The position numbers and the translations under genes are program-made. Shown one piece after another: positions 1 through 10,405 of a stretch of 64,000 nt of DNA. How positions within the stretch are numbered: the stretch's first letter is position 1; the number at the start of each line of letters is the position of its first letter. Under the pieces are notes generated by a model. It ran no database searches and was not told where the DNA came from. It saw nothing but the letters and a program-made list of their open reading frames with translations. The DNA is from Steromphala cineraria. Its lineage: Eukaryota > Mollusca > Gastropoda > Trochida > Trochidae. The stretch is from contig OU744724.1 of NCBI GenBank assembly GCA_916613615.1, forward strand, positions 22,926,171 to 22,990,170, written 5' to 3'.

Positions 1-654
1 AAGGCAGTACATAATATGAAATGTTTCTTGCACATTTGTTGTGTTACAAGAGGAAGTGCGGTAATGACGTTCTGCTAGAACAACTTTGATTTATTGCTGC
101 TGTTTCACATTTTCTTATAATCAAATTATCTACGACACAATTTTTAATGGTAAATTGATTGCACTTCCCGTTTGCATAAAAGAAATCTATAATCTCGGAA
201 GAAATTATATCTGTGTTATAACAGTTCTTGATGCTATATTTTACTTTCAAATATGACCCATAAATGCTGCAACGATCAAATGATTGATAGACTTCCTCAT
301 TGTTTCACTGTGTCAGACGGTAAGACAGAAATGTCTCTGCTGCAACCTGCAGTATGTGTATATTTTTATAATAAATTTATGGACTTTATCAAGGAGAAGA
401 CTAGGTTTTGATAAAGTGTTCACCCGCCCCCTACTGAGCCTATAAAACTTGCTCAACCACCAATTCTGAAATTTGTTCTACGGGCTAGTAATGTTTTGCT
501 TTAGAGAAAGCATATAAAAATACATTTAGTAACATCCCTTCAAATGATAAAAATATATTAGGATGTTGAAACAAATTGAGTGTTCAAATAAAAAGTTTTA
601 TTTTTAAGCAAGCTCTATTTCCTTTTCAATCAGTTACCAGTCTGACTGATTTTT
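1..654. other. Flanking DNA, no gene seen
   Basis: AT-rich sequence with only short chance open frames on both strands and no recognised exon or repeat. If the B3GALNT2-like gene is complete, its 5' exons lie left of this. Confidence 0.6.
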
Positions 655-1460
655 TAAGTCTCATATCATTGTTGATGTCATTTCACATTGACATTATATC
701 TATCATCCCTTCACATCAATGGGTTGATATCACATTGACATTATATCTAACATCTCTTCACATCATGGGGTTGATATCACATTGACATTATATCTAACAT
801 CCCTTAACATCAATGGGTTGATATCACATTGACATTATATCTAACATCCCTTCACATCATGGGGTTGATATCATTTCACATTTACATTATATCTAACAAC
901 TCTTCATATGATTGAGTTGCTGTCATTTCACATTGACATTATATCTATCATCCCTTCACATCATGGGGTTGATATCACATTTACATTATATCTAACATCC
1001 CTTAACATCAATGGGTTGATATCACATTGACATTATATCTAACATCTCTTCACATCATGGGGTTGATATCACATTGACATTTTATCTTACATCCCTTCAC
1101 ATCATGGAGTTGATATCACATTTACATTATATCTAAACTCCCTTCACATCATGGGGTGGTTATCATTTCAAATTTATATTATATCTAACAACTCTTCATA
1201 TCATTGAGTTGATGTCATTTCACATTGACATTATATCTAACAACTCTTAACATCAATGGGTTGATATCACATTTACATTATATCTAAAATCCCTTCACAT
1301 CATGGGCCGGGTTGATATCATTTCACATTTACATTAACAACTCTTCATATCATTGAGTTGATGTTATTTCACATTGACATTATATCTAACATCCCTTCAC
1401 ATTGTGGGGTTGATATCACATTTACATTCTTTCTGACATCTCTTCACATAGATCATTGGG
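655..1460. repeat. Minisatellite, ~47-48 bp period, about 16 units
   Basis: Repeated units carry 'ttgatatcacattgacatt' then 'atatctaacatcccttcac' then 'atcatgggg', with some longer variants containing 'tcatttcacattgac'. One unit fragment reappears at 23016-23050, at the A/B junction. Confidence 0.93.
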
Positions 1461-3229
1461 TGGATTTTGCGCTTGTTGAAACAAATTGTATTCTTTTCCC
1501 TACTGGTTTCAAAGAAGACCCTGTATAAACTGAAATAGAAACAAAACTAACTCTGGAATCAGCTAGCAGGAGTTCACTTTTTAATCTGTAATCCAAACAT
1601 GTTGCTAAATGCATTTCCAATTTACAGGTTTCTAAGGAATTTGAACATCTCTAATTTGTAAAATCCATTTGCACCTCTGCCATTACTAAGCTTTGATTTC
1701 TTATAAGATAAAAACAATCTGCTGACATCAGGATTGTAAACAGTTTTCTTTAAGACGTTCAAAACAAAATCAATTGACTCAGATGACTGGCAGCAATTTC
1801 AACCAACTTCATGGCGTAAACATAACCAAGAGTCCCTGAAGAATTTCATGACCTTTTTATCAATGGCTGAATCATCAAGAGAAAAATAATTGTAGCAATC
1901 AATAAAACCATTTAAGGTGCTTGTTTTGTTCTCTGATTGACACTGAGTGGTCTTATTTTTACGTCAATATTGCTTAAAGACAAAAACAATCTGCTGGAAA
2001 ATCTTCAAATGTGGTTCTGCCACTCGCCCCCAATTTGTTTAATTTGTATTTGTTCTCTTTTATGCAACTTTCAATATGTTCTTTGTTGATAATTTATAAG
2101 TGAACAAGATACGGAGCATGATATTGAACATGAATCACTTTATTATTATTTGTCATTTCCATTAGTGTCAATGTGTCAACCCATTTGGCTTATTTCATTT
2201 GATTGGCTCAGAGTATGAGCTGTTTTTAATCCTTTGCGAAATCTTGTTGACGTCTGAATAATTTTTCATTTAACTACTCATTTCTAAGAGCTGTACCTCA
2301 AACCAGCTATTTGTGAGGAGGAACAAATGTTTGTACACTGTACCTAAGGAAAGTGTTTGTATGTATAGTCCTGATTCTCACATAAACTCTCTCAAAACAG
2401 AAACGCAACCCTGCTCTCAATATCTGACAACAACCTCTGAACAAAAATGGTGAATGTAAATTGGATTTTTTGGTAATTTATATATGTTCTTGTTTGATTA
2501 GTAATAGCTCCCCAACGCAGCCTTATTAAAGCACTTAAAGCAGTTTAAGACTGATATCAACACTGCATAAAATCAGGGGTTGCGTTTCTTTTTTAGAGTT
2601 TAGATATCAGTTATAGTAGGTGTTATCCTTAAAGACTTTTAAGACTTTTTCTTCATATGAATTGGCATTGAGATGTATTTTGTATCTAGGGGATTACAGT
2701 TTGTACAATTTACAACTACAGCTATGAATAAGTATGTATAATACATATATATATACATACATACATAAATAAATAAGTATAGGTAATGTTATTACACTAA
2801 TGAGCTCAAGAACCAATCATTCCTTTAGCCTTTTCATAACTTTCTCCTTAGTTTATGTTTTGAAAATGATCTGTTCGAGTGGCATTACATAAGTTGAAAG
2901 GTAGTTAAGTACAAGATTTTATGGATATCCAACTTCTTTTATCATGCACTATGTTGTAATTAAAGAAGTTAAACATCTATAAAATTCTTGTACTTTATTT
3001 GGAATTGTTTATGGTTTTACATCAGTGATCATACTGATTTTGATAAATTGTTTTCATCAACTATCCTTGACTCTACCAGGAAACTTTGTGCCTTTTAAAG
3101 GAAATACGGTCCATATAGTCATTTATACCCAACTTTGATGACAACAAGAATACACCTACATTTTCATGTTTATCTTATTCACCAGTTGAGTTTTCTGGAG
3201 TAAATGTTGAAGTTTAATAACTTTTTTTG

Positions 3230-3637
3230 ATGGAAACCTGCAATCAAATTAAGATATGTAGGATGAAATTTGCCATGGAGTATATGCAAAAGTCAGCTTT
3301 TATGTCTTTAATTCAAACTTTTCAAGCTGAAGCTGATAAAATTTCTTCTCTGTAGAGAATCAAAGTGTGATTGCCTGCTTGATTCGTGGCAGACATGAAA
3401 ACCCTCTCTAGGTGCCAATATAGTTATTCAGGAAGACTGAACAGTTTTTGATAACAGTGTGGATTTTCCCACTGGATTTCTGACAGAATACAGCGAAGCA
3501 AGAGAATTCAATGACACATTACTCATATAAATCACAATTCTTTTATTACTTTGGAAAGTTTTTCAGAGTTTAACAAAGTTAAGATTTTTTATTAGTAATC
3601 GACTGTTTATGACATATCATAGGCCTCAAAGTTTCAC

Positions 3638-3640
<3 letters not shown>
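3230..3640. repeat. Dispersed repeat R, copy 1 (A)
   Basis: Contains 'atgaaatttgccatgg', 'ccctctctaggtgcc' and a 'ctggatttctgacagaa' segment, in the same order as in three other places of unit A. No open frame or terminal structure was identified. Confidence 0.75.
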
Positions 3641-3675
<35 letters not shown>

Positions 3676-3768
3676 CATCATCATCATCATCATCATCATC
3701 AATCATCAATCATCAATCATCAATAATCAATCATCCATCATCATCATCATCATCATATCAATCAATAT
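3638..3768. repeat. Palindromic (GAT)n/(ATC)n microsatellite
   Basis: About twelve ATG/GAT triplets switch at ~3675 to ATC/CAT triplets, then to imperfect ATCA units. The two halves are complementary and could fold into a stem of roughly 27 bp. Confidence 0.95.
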
Positions 3769-4426
3769 GTACACACTAGTTCAACTATTTAAAGTTACTT
3801 GAAAGTAACTTGAAGAGACATGCCTTTTTCCAAATAAAGAGAACAGATGCATTAAGAGCTCTCATGCAGAATTTGAATAATTTGTCTCCTTTTGCAGCTG
3901 ACATGTATAACAACAGTCAAGCTAATTCTTCTTTCTTGTTAACATTCTTTAGAATAAAACACTTAAGTTTGATAAAAGGTGTTTCCCTTAGTGTTTGTAA
4001 AGCCCCTGTCACACTTCAGCATATACTCACTGTGTGCTATAGTTGCATATCGCCATTTCTCTCATAAGCAACCATACACAGTCGTACACAATACAAACAA
4101 CTCATACGCACCTTCATAGTGTAAATGTCGTTTTTTGTATATCGGCATGCACTTAGACCATTTTCATACGCTTGATAGTTTTGAATATATACATGTATGC
4201 TTGCAACTCACATGCAATGCATCAGTGTCACATCATACGTTATCATATTCATTATCATTTACGTTACCATACACAGTAATCTTGATATATTGATAGCACA
4301 TCGCTATCATACCAAATCTATAGATTTGTTTTCTGATTATTTTCATCCTTAATAACAATTCTAATTAAGTAAATGAAGATTTTTACTTCAAGGAAGGAAA
4401 TGCAATCATTTTCTTTTATTTTACAG

Positions 4427-4543
4427 GGCTTTTATGGAGAACTCACAACAAACATAAGTCAAGAAGGCAGCTTTGTGTTAGAAGAAAACTTTTCTCTCGG
4501 TGGTTTGATGTCAAGCTCTAATGATGATGCTGTTCTAATAGAG
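4427..4543 (+). CDS. B3GALNT2: B3GALNT2-like copy A, exon 1 of those visible
   Basis: A 117-bp, phase-0 exon following a pyrimidine-rich TTTTACAG acceptor and followed by a GTGATC donor. It encodes 39 residues beginning GFYGEL. This fits the middle of B3GALNT2, just before the catalytic block. The assignment rests mainly on its position and on in-phase joining to the next exon, because this part of the family is poorly conserved. Confidence 0.7.
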
Positions 4544-7500
4544 GTGATCTTTTAACCTTTTTATCTTTGAATATTCCTTTCAAGATTTGAAATTGGAATT
4601 AATTCTGTTAAGCCTAAAAGTGCAATTTTGTTTTTTATTGTAGATTTTTGTACTCGATGACTCAACGAAAATCCATTATTTCCTGTCATATGAAACTTTT
4701 TGTAAATATTTTAAAGGGGTAGTAGCATGGTTTTAATGTTTCATATTTTTAAGTTTTCACTGATAATTGAACGTTATTGCTAAAATTATTATTTTGACAG
4801 TGTCAATAATGTCATTACACAAACCAATCTTCCATAATCAGAGAACAAATTATAAGATTCACATAAAGTCCATTGGCGGCCATTTTTGTGTTTACACCTT
4901 TAATTTATTTTGTGTAAGAAAAAGGAATTGCATGACTGAACTTTACATTATATATTTGATTTATTGCTGCTTCATTAAGTTTTAGTACATTATCTTTTCA
5001 ATCTAATTTTTTTTTTCATTTCCTGAGATATTTGTATAGTCCCCCTAAAACATGCTACTGCCCCTTTATGTGTTCTTTCCATCTGCCAATATTCTTTGAA
5101 ATCCAGGCTTTAATTTCTTTCTTTCAGAACTTATCAAATTACTTGAACCAGAAGTCTTCTGTTAGATAAGCCAAACAAACTATCTTCACTATGTCGTATC
5201 TTCTATAGATAAAAAGATGAATAGGGTAATTAAGACAGATAAGTAATGTTGAAGTTATTTTTGTGCTCTATTTTGATTTGAAATGTCCGTTTTATCTTTT
5301 GTTTTAAAACAGGCTATCAAATCTTTCCTCTCATAAATTAACCCTATAACAATACATGGGTTAATTATTACCTGAACCCAAGTGCAAAAAGATGATTACA
5401 TTAGATGCAAAAGTATGCTTTGGAACTAGGTCAACTTGAAATGTTATTAAAAACAAAGATTTTGATATATTGATAAGGATTTCAGATGTTGAAATGTGAA
5501 GAGAACAACAGCAAATCATCGCTTTTATTCTCTAATAAATCAACACAACTTGTTCCGTAACATTTTAGAAAACCTTGCCAATCTTGACTTTGAGCTTTGA
5601 AATGTTAACAACAATATAAGGCCTGAAGTTATCAAGGGAACTAAGTCAAACATTCATATATTAACATGATAATTATCAAATTAAGTGTGTTTTCATAATA
5701 GTCAAATAAAAATTGTGGTGTCGTCATGGTGAATTGATCAAAAGAACTTATTAAAATATTGCCTTTTATTACCCATAGGGTTGAAAATATGTAGTGTCAT
5801 ATTGTCAAGCAAAAATTGCTGTAGTGCAAGTTCCCGTACTATGACGTCATTGTTTGTGACATTGTAAGGGAAGCGGCCTGTTTTGTGGATTTTTCTTAGA
5901 GAATAAAATGGGATTGGTTTGATACAGAAACGATTACTTTCGGAATACGAAGTGTGTCATGTGACTTTTACAAAACTTATGCAATTTTGTGTATATAACC
6001 CTTGCTCTACTTTCGTAAAAGTCATGTGACACACTTACTCCAGTTATAATTAATCTCTATTTATTATCTTTGAACTAAATGGTTACAGCTTAACAAAGGT
6101 GTTCATCGGTGAATTGTTGTTTTTCATTCTTATCACAATAACATAAAAATTATTTTTACTTTTTTTCTTTTTCAGCATATGAAGGAAGATCGTACATATA
6201 ATAAAAAATCAGAGAACAGCAAATCTTTGCTCTCCTTTATGTTTTCAGTGGAAGGTATGTTCTTAGGGTTTTTTTCTTGTTCAATGGTAATGTTTAGTTG
6301 TTGAACTCATACCATATGTAACATATTTATATGGGTTCTCACGTTTGTCTATGCATCTGAGATATATATGGATGAATAAGTACCATAAGAGTGTACCATA
6401 AATTTGTTATATTCATCACAATATGATATCATTATGAGTTTTCACCATCAGAGCATTTTTCCCTTGGGTTCAGGTAATTATCTCTCTGAAGTTGACATAT
6501 AGAAAGCTTGACTTTATATATCCTCTACAAAATGACATCTCCATAAGAGTATGTCTTGACCAGATCTATCTTGCCTTGAATTTCAGTAATACATCTATCT
6601 GAAGTTTACATATTACAAAGTGTGCTGCTTATTTCCCTAGAAAATGACATCTTCATATCTGTATTTCACCACCAGACCCAGTTATACTTGAAAAACACCT
6701 TGCACATGAGGAGGAGAGACAGAACACATTGCAGGAACAGATGAAGAGAGAAGATATGGAACTAGAACAGGAACACAAAGTCCACAAGGACCTTCTTCTG
6801 GTGGAGGTGCAGGATGTGTACAGGAATCTACCACACAAACTGCTTGCTTGTCATCAGTGGTAGGGACATACCATTCTCTGAATAAATACATGATTTGTCT
6901 ACTAATGTTTGTCACAGCTGAAAAATTGCCCAAGCTGTGTTTATCTCCAACTCAATCACTTACTCTTTTAATATTGATTTATCTGCCTCTTTTGGAAATA
7001 CCATACTTTTGCATATTTCAATTCATTATTGGTTTTCAGAAAAAGGTTGTTTCATCACTGGTTTGAACAGTGATATTCCTTCGTTATAAGTACTTACTTG
7101 TCATCCTTGTCATTTAACCAAAGTTATATTTGTATATTTCTGTGCAGCCTTTTGTAACCTCTGACATTTTATTTACTAGGACCAATGTTTCTATTTCTGT
7201 CAGGAAGGGCAAAAGTTAACAATGTTTTTTGCTGGTGACAGTCTTTTGAGAATGGACATACAATAAATATGAAATCTTAATAAAATACAATGAAATATTT
7301 TACGCATGGCATAGATGACATCATGTAAATGATGTTCTTTTGTTTTCTTTGACAGGATAGACAGCGTTGTCTCTGCCCAGTTTGTGATGAAGACAGATGA
7401 TGACTGTCTGGTGAACCTGGACAAGGTGCTCAAGAAATTGGACAAACTCAAATCTTCACACAATCTCTGGATTGGAAAGTAGGCATTTATTTTATCTAAC

Positions 7501-9849
7501 TTAAAAACCTTTCCTGCGATTACTTCTATAACTTATGTCAATGGAAGGGTACGGTTTGTTCAATACAGATGACATGTTTTTTTTTGTGATTTGTATAAAA
7601 CATTTGGAGATGGTTTTGTTCAGATAGTTATGAATATTGGATTCACTAAATATGCGAAATACGAAAAAGTTAAATTAAGTAAGATCACTTTTATTTGTAA
7701 ATAATTTGCAATTACCAAGGTATTGTAAAGACAGAAAAGGATGCATTTTTAGCTCATCTGGCCTGTAAGGCCCGATGGGCTTATGGCATGGCATGGTGTC
7801 CGGCGTCCGTCCGTCCGTCCATCCGTCCGTCCGTCCATCCGTCCGTCCGTAAACTTTGTGGAATTTCGACTTCTTCTCCAGAACTATAAAGCCTAGAAAG
7901 CTTAAACTTGGTGTACAGACTCCTTGACTAGTGAGGATTAAAAATTGTAGCTTTGGTGGCCCTGTGGCCCCTAATAAGGGCCACAGGGGCCACACCCTAA
8001 AAACCTATTTTCATCTTCTTCTCCAGAACCATAAGGCCCAGAAAGCTGAAACTTTGTGTACAGACTCCTTGACTAGTGAGGATTATAAATTGTAGCTTTG
8101 GTGGCCCTGTGGCCCCTAATAAGGAACACAGGGGCCACACCCTAAAAACCTATTCTCATCTTCTTCTCCAGAACCATAAGGCCTAGAAAGCTTAAACTTG
8201 GTGTACAGACTCCTTGACTAGTGAGGATTAAAAATTGTAGCTTTGGTGGCCCTGTGGTCCCAAATAAGGTCCACAGGGACCACACCCTTAAAACCTAATT
8301 TCATCTTTGTTCTGTCAAAAACAGATAATCCTGGCCATGGTATGGCTTCTTAAGGGGTAAAAGACTGCAAAGTAAAGAAAATACACAAATTAGGAAAATA
8401 TTACACTTAAAATAGCATAATCAAAGACCAAAGAGTTAAAAACTACCAACAGAAAGTCACAAGTATAAATTTTAAGAGATATTTTATGTGTGCTTCACTA
8501 GAAAATTTCTGACAAGGAGAGGTTTACTGTTGAAAGATGATATTTTAAGGCAGCTTCAATCAATGTCAAGTGTCTACACAAGTATGGTAAAATAGTCTTC
8601 ACATGAAGAACACAAAATTAGCTTACATTGCAAAATAAGTTTACAGTTAAAATATAATCCCAATATCTTGATATGAAATATTTCCATTTCTGTATTGATT
8701 ACAAGTATCTGAAATCACATCACATATAACTTAAGTCTAGAATTTGAGACTTTGTGGCCCCTACAAATGGGGAAACCACATTGGCCACAGCAAAATTAAA
8801 TATGAAGCCTGATGAGCTACAGAGCCAATGGCTCTATTTTTATTCCATTGTTTTCAAAAGATGTTTTCAACCTTGTAATTTACCAATCAATCTCTAGTTT
8901 CAGAGATGACTGGCTTGTAGAGAGACATGGCAAGTGGAATGAGAGAGAGTTCCCTTCATCTAGCTACCCTAGGTTTGCCTGTGGGTCTGGCAGTGTGGTG
9001 TCTGCAGATCTTCATCACTGGCTGGCACACAACCAGGATCACCTCCACAAGTACCAGGTTGTAATAGTTTGATATTGAGACTTTGCATATCATGAATGTA
9101 GAATTTGTCATTTATTGTTGTCATCCATATATGTCTCTTCCTTATTAATCAAAATTTCACAAACTTGTTGAGACTGTTGCGAGTTCATAGAATAATTATT
9201 TTTCATCTTACAAGGGAGAAGACGTCTCAATGGGAATATGGCTAGCAGCTGTTGGTCCCACCTACCTTCAGGTCAGTAAAGAGAGTTTCCAAAGTACACT
9301 TTATTTCCTATAGAGACAATCACATCATTACATTGTATAAAGTTTAAAAGGTATGAGATAGACATATAAAATGTTATCTACTTGTCAAAACATTTAAGGT
9401 TGGGGTACATTGAGAGTTCCAAAAATAGTAAAAGGTATTTGAGATTCATTCTTCTCAATCTTGATAAATGTATCCAAGAAAGTTGGACACCTTCAGTAAC
9501 CATTTACAGATACATTCTCTGACTCAAAGTAATGAATAAAATAATTGTTGGACACACCGTATTCAAATATCTGCCTGTATTATGTCAAGATATTGTTTAA
9601 TCTTCCTGCCCGAAAACTTTAAAAAAAGAAGTTGTTCTATATAATCTTATACTGATGTGCTTTTCAAAGATCTAAGTTCCCGTGCTTGTTGTTTACCTTC
9701 TCCATATTTTATAGGACCACTTATGGGAATGTTCCAAGTCTTGTTCTCACGGATCCTATGTGTTGCCTGAACTGACTCCTGTAGAACTTGAGGAACTGTG
9801 GAGGAAGAAAGTGAGATGTGGAGATCCTTGTGTAGACTGCCCTGGATGA
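4427..9849 (+). CDS. B3GALNT2: B3GALNT2-like beta-1,3-N-acetylgalactosaminyltransferase, 3' seven exons (copy A)
   Basis: Seven exons with GT-AG borders (4427-4543, 6176-6254, 6676-6859, 7356-7478, 8898-9057, 9215-9271, 9715-9849) join in phase to 284 codons plus TGA. Seen: a KTDDDC block (exon 4), the GEDVSMGIW block (exon 6) and a Cys-rich tail with RCGDPC (exon 7). The first two match the DxD metal/UDP-sugar site and the E-D-V motif of GT31 transferases. The tail, the FACGSG block and the exon order match animal B3GALNT2. Known of the family: B3GALNT2 is a Golgi/ER type II enzyme adding beta-1,3-GalNAc to GlcNAc, including on alpha-dystroglycan core M3 glycans. The vertebrate protein is about 500 residues, so roughly 200 N-terminal residues, with the membrane anchor, are missing and should lie left of the window. 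The first AATAAA seen after the stop is near 11,043, a weak poly(A) candidate. All seven exons are open. Confidence 0.9.
4715..5065. mobile_element. TTAA-flanked MITE, family 'AGGGGCAGTAGC', copy 1 (unit A intron)
   Basis: Ends are AGGGGTAGTAGCATG and CATGCTACTGCCCCT, inverted repeats of one another. TTAA stands on the left and a mutated TTAT on the right. It lies in the intron after visible exon 1. TTAA target duplication suggests mobilisation by a piggyBac-like transposase (inference). Confidence 0.85.
6176..6254 (+). CDS. B3GALNT2: B3GALNT2-like copy A, exon 2
   Basis: A 79-bp exon with a TTTTTCAG acceptor and GTATGT donor, leaving one base that completes a Glu-Asp join with the next exon. 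The product is hydrophilic and low-complexity (Lys/Ser rich) and corresponds to the variable segment before the acidic block of B3GALNT2. Confidence 0.75.
6676..6859 (+). CDS. B3GALNT2: B3GALNT2-like copy A, exon 3
   Basis: A 184-bp exon (CACCAG acceptor, GTAGGG donor). It encodes a charged Glu/Gln-rich stretch followed by VQDVYRNLPHKLL. The latter matches the conserved D-x-Y-R-N-x-P-x-K-L-L block of B3GALNT2 and other GT31 enzymes. It ends two bases into the Trp codon completed by exon 4. Confidence 0.88.
7356..7478 (+). CDS. B3GALNT2: B3GALNT2-like copy A, exon 4 (DxD motif)
   Basis: A 123-bp exon (TTTGACAG acceptor, GTAGGC donor) carrying FVMKTDDDC, the DxD motif that coordinates the divalent metal and UDP-sugar in GT31 transferases. 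It ends on WIG plus two bases. In copy B the same exon keeps DDD but changes several surrounding residues. Confidence 0.92.
7746..8842 (+). mobile_element. Pearl-like non-autonomous element in intron 4 of copy A
   Basis: The left end is a hairpin around AGCTCATC. Then follow a (GTCC)n tract (7800-7850) and a core of three ~145-bp repeats marked by 'cttcttctccagaac' (about 7870, 8016, 8161). The right end is GATGAGCT plus a GAGCC/GGCTC hairpin. Both borders carry ATTTTTA, and unit B has the uninterrupted site ('gcatttttattc' at ~28570). The architecture resembles the bivalve pearl/Helitron-like elements (family knowledge). Confidence 0.8.
8898..9057 (+). CDS. B3GALNT2: B3GALNT2-like copy A, exon 5
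   Basis: A 160-bp exon (ATCTCTAG acceptor, GTTGTA donor) encoding FRDDWLVERHGKW, then the Tyr-Pro-x-Phe-Ala-Cys-Gly-Ser-Gly block typical of the GT31 fold, ending HKYQ. The short GA run inside it (GAGAGAGAGT from 8941) is the site where copy B has gained two bases. Confidence 0.92.
9215..9271 (+). CDS. B3GALNT2: B3GALNT2-like copy A, exon 6 (EDV motif)
   Basis: A 57-bp, phase-0 exon (CTTACAAG acceptor, GTCAGT donor) encoding GEDVSMGIWLAAVGPTYLQ. The E-D-V block is the conserved GT31 motif containing the proposed catalytic acid/base region. This small exon is unaltered at protein level in copy B but lies downstream of that copy's frameshift. Confidence 0.93.
9715..9849 (+). CDS. B3GALNT2: B3GALNT2-like copy A, terminal exon 7 with stop
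   Basis: A terminal coding exon (TTTTATAG acceptor) encoding 44 residues and TGA at 9847-9849. It contains WECSKSC, an acidic PVELEELW helix and RCGDPC, matching the C-terminus of animal B3GALNT2. Three decayed partial copies of this exon lie immediately downstream (~9955-10400). Confidence 0.93.
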   Translation, partial: DHLWECSKSCSHGSYVLPELTPVELEELWRKKVRCGDPCVDCPG

Positions 9850-9954
9850 CAATAGATTTCTTAACTTGTTCTTAATTTTAGTTAATCTGTGAAAACAAGT
9901 GATGTAGTAAGATTATAGATGCCTTGGCAAATTGGGTTCTTTGACTATACATTT

Positions 9955-10405
9955 AGGGATTGTTGACCTAATGTCTTGCCTGAACAAACTCCTACAGAAC
10001 TTGAGAAGCTTTAGAGTTTTTTTGAGAAATGAAGGTGTGATGATCCTTGTGTAGACTGTCCTGGATGAGAGTGGAGTATTGACTCCAATGAGGATCATTA
10101 TTTGAACATTTTGTGATTCTGAGGAGGATTTTCTATGAATATATTTTAAATCTTCTTCTCAAGAATTGAAAGGCCAGATTCCTAAGCAAATGGTGACCTT
10201 AAATTTTAGATTTGATGATCATGCAAACTTGAAGAAATGTGGAGGAAGAAACTGAGTGTATGAGAACCAAGTTAAGACTGTCCTGGATTGAGTTGTTGCA
10301 ACCAAAGATCCTATGTCTTGCCGGAACTAGCTCCTGTAGAGCTTGAAGAACTTAGGATGAAGAACTTGGTATGAGAAATCTTGTGTAGAATGTCCTGGAT
10401 GAGAA
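9955..10405 (+). pseudogene. Three decayed tandem relics of the terminal B3GALNT2-like exon (unit A)
   Basis: Downstream of the stop, stretches at about 9960-10073, 10226-10290 and 10303-10400 repeat the order of the terminal exon: a 'cctatgtcttgcc' start, 'actcctgtagaacttga'-like middle, 'gaggaagaa', and an end resembling 'gtagactgtcctggatga'. All are scrambled by indels and none stays open. The same relics sit behind copy B (~29717-30045), so they predate the 21.5-kb duplication. This is inferred from visual alignment. Confidence 0.75.

Larger units (their letters stand above)
1470..4426. other. Upstream flank or intron of B3GALNT2-like copy A
   Basis: No coding exon recognised. It holds the first copy of the dispersed repeat R (~3230-3640), a minor TA/TACA tract near 2745-2780, and the palindromic trinucleotide tract. 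It is probably intronic if the 5' exons lie further left. The equivalent in unit B is about 23050-25732. Confidence 0.5.

Noticed and set aside
4767..4985. Similar open frames in several TTAA elements (4767-4985 plus, 60008-60220 plus, 60330-60515 minus)
   Set aside because: They look alike because the MITE copies are alike. They are short, start at different points and lack any domain.
5950..6040. Inverted repeat 'gtgtgtcatgtgac' / 'gtcatgtgacacac' in the intron of copy A
   Set aside because: Only ~20-bp arms, degraded in unit B, and no target duplication; insufficient to call an element.
7675..7995. Minus-strand frame encoding a Gly/Arg/Thr/Asp repeat
   Set aside because: It is the translation of the (GTCC)n tract and core of the pearl-like element.
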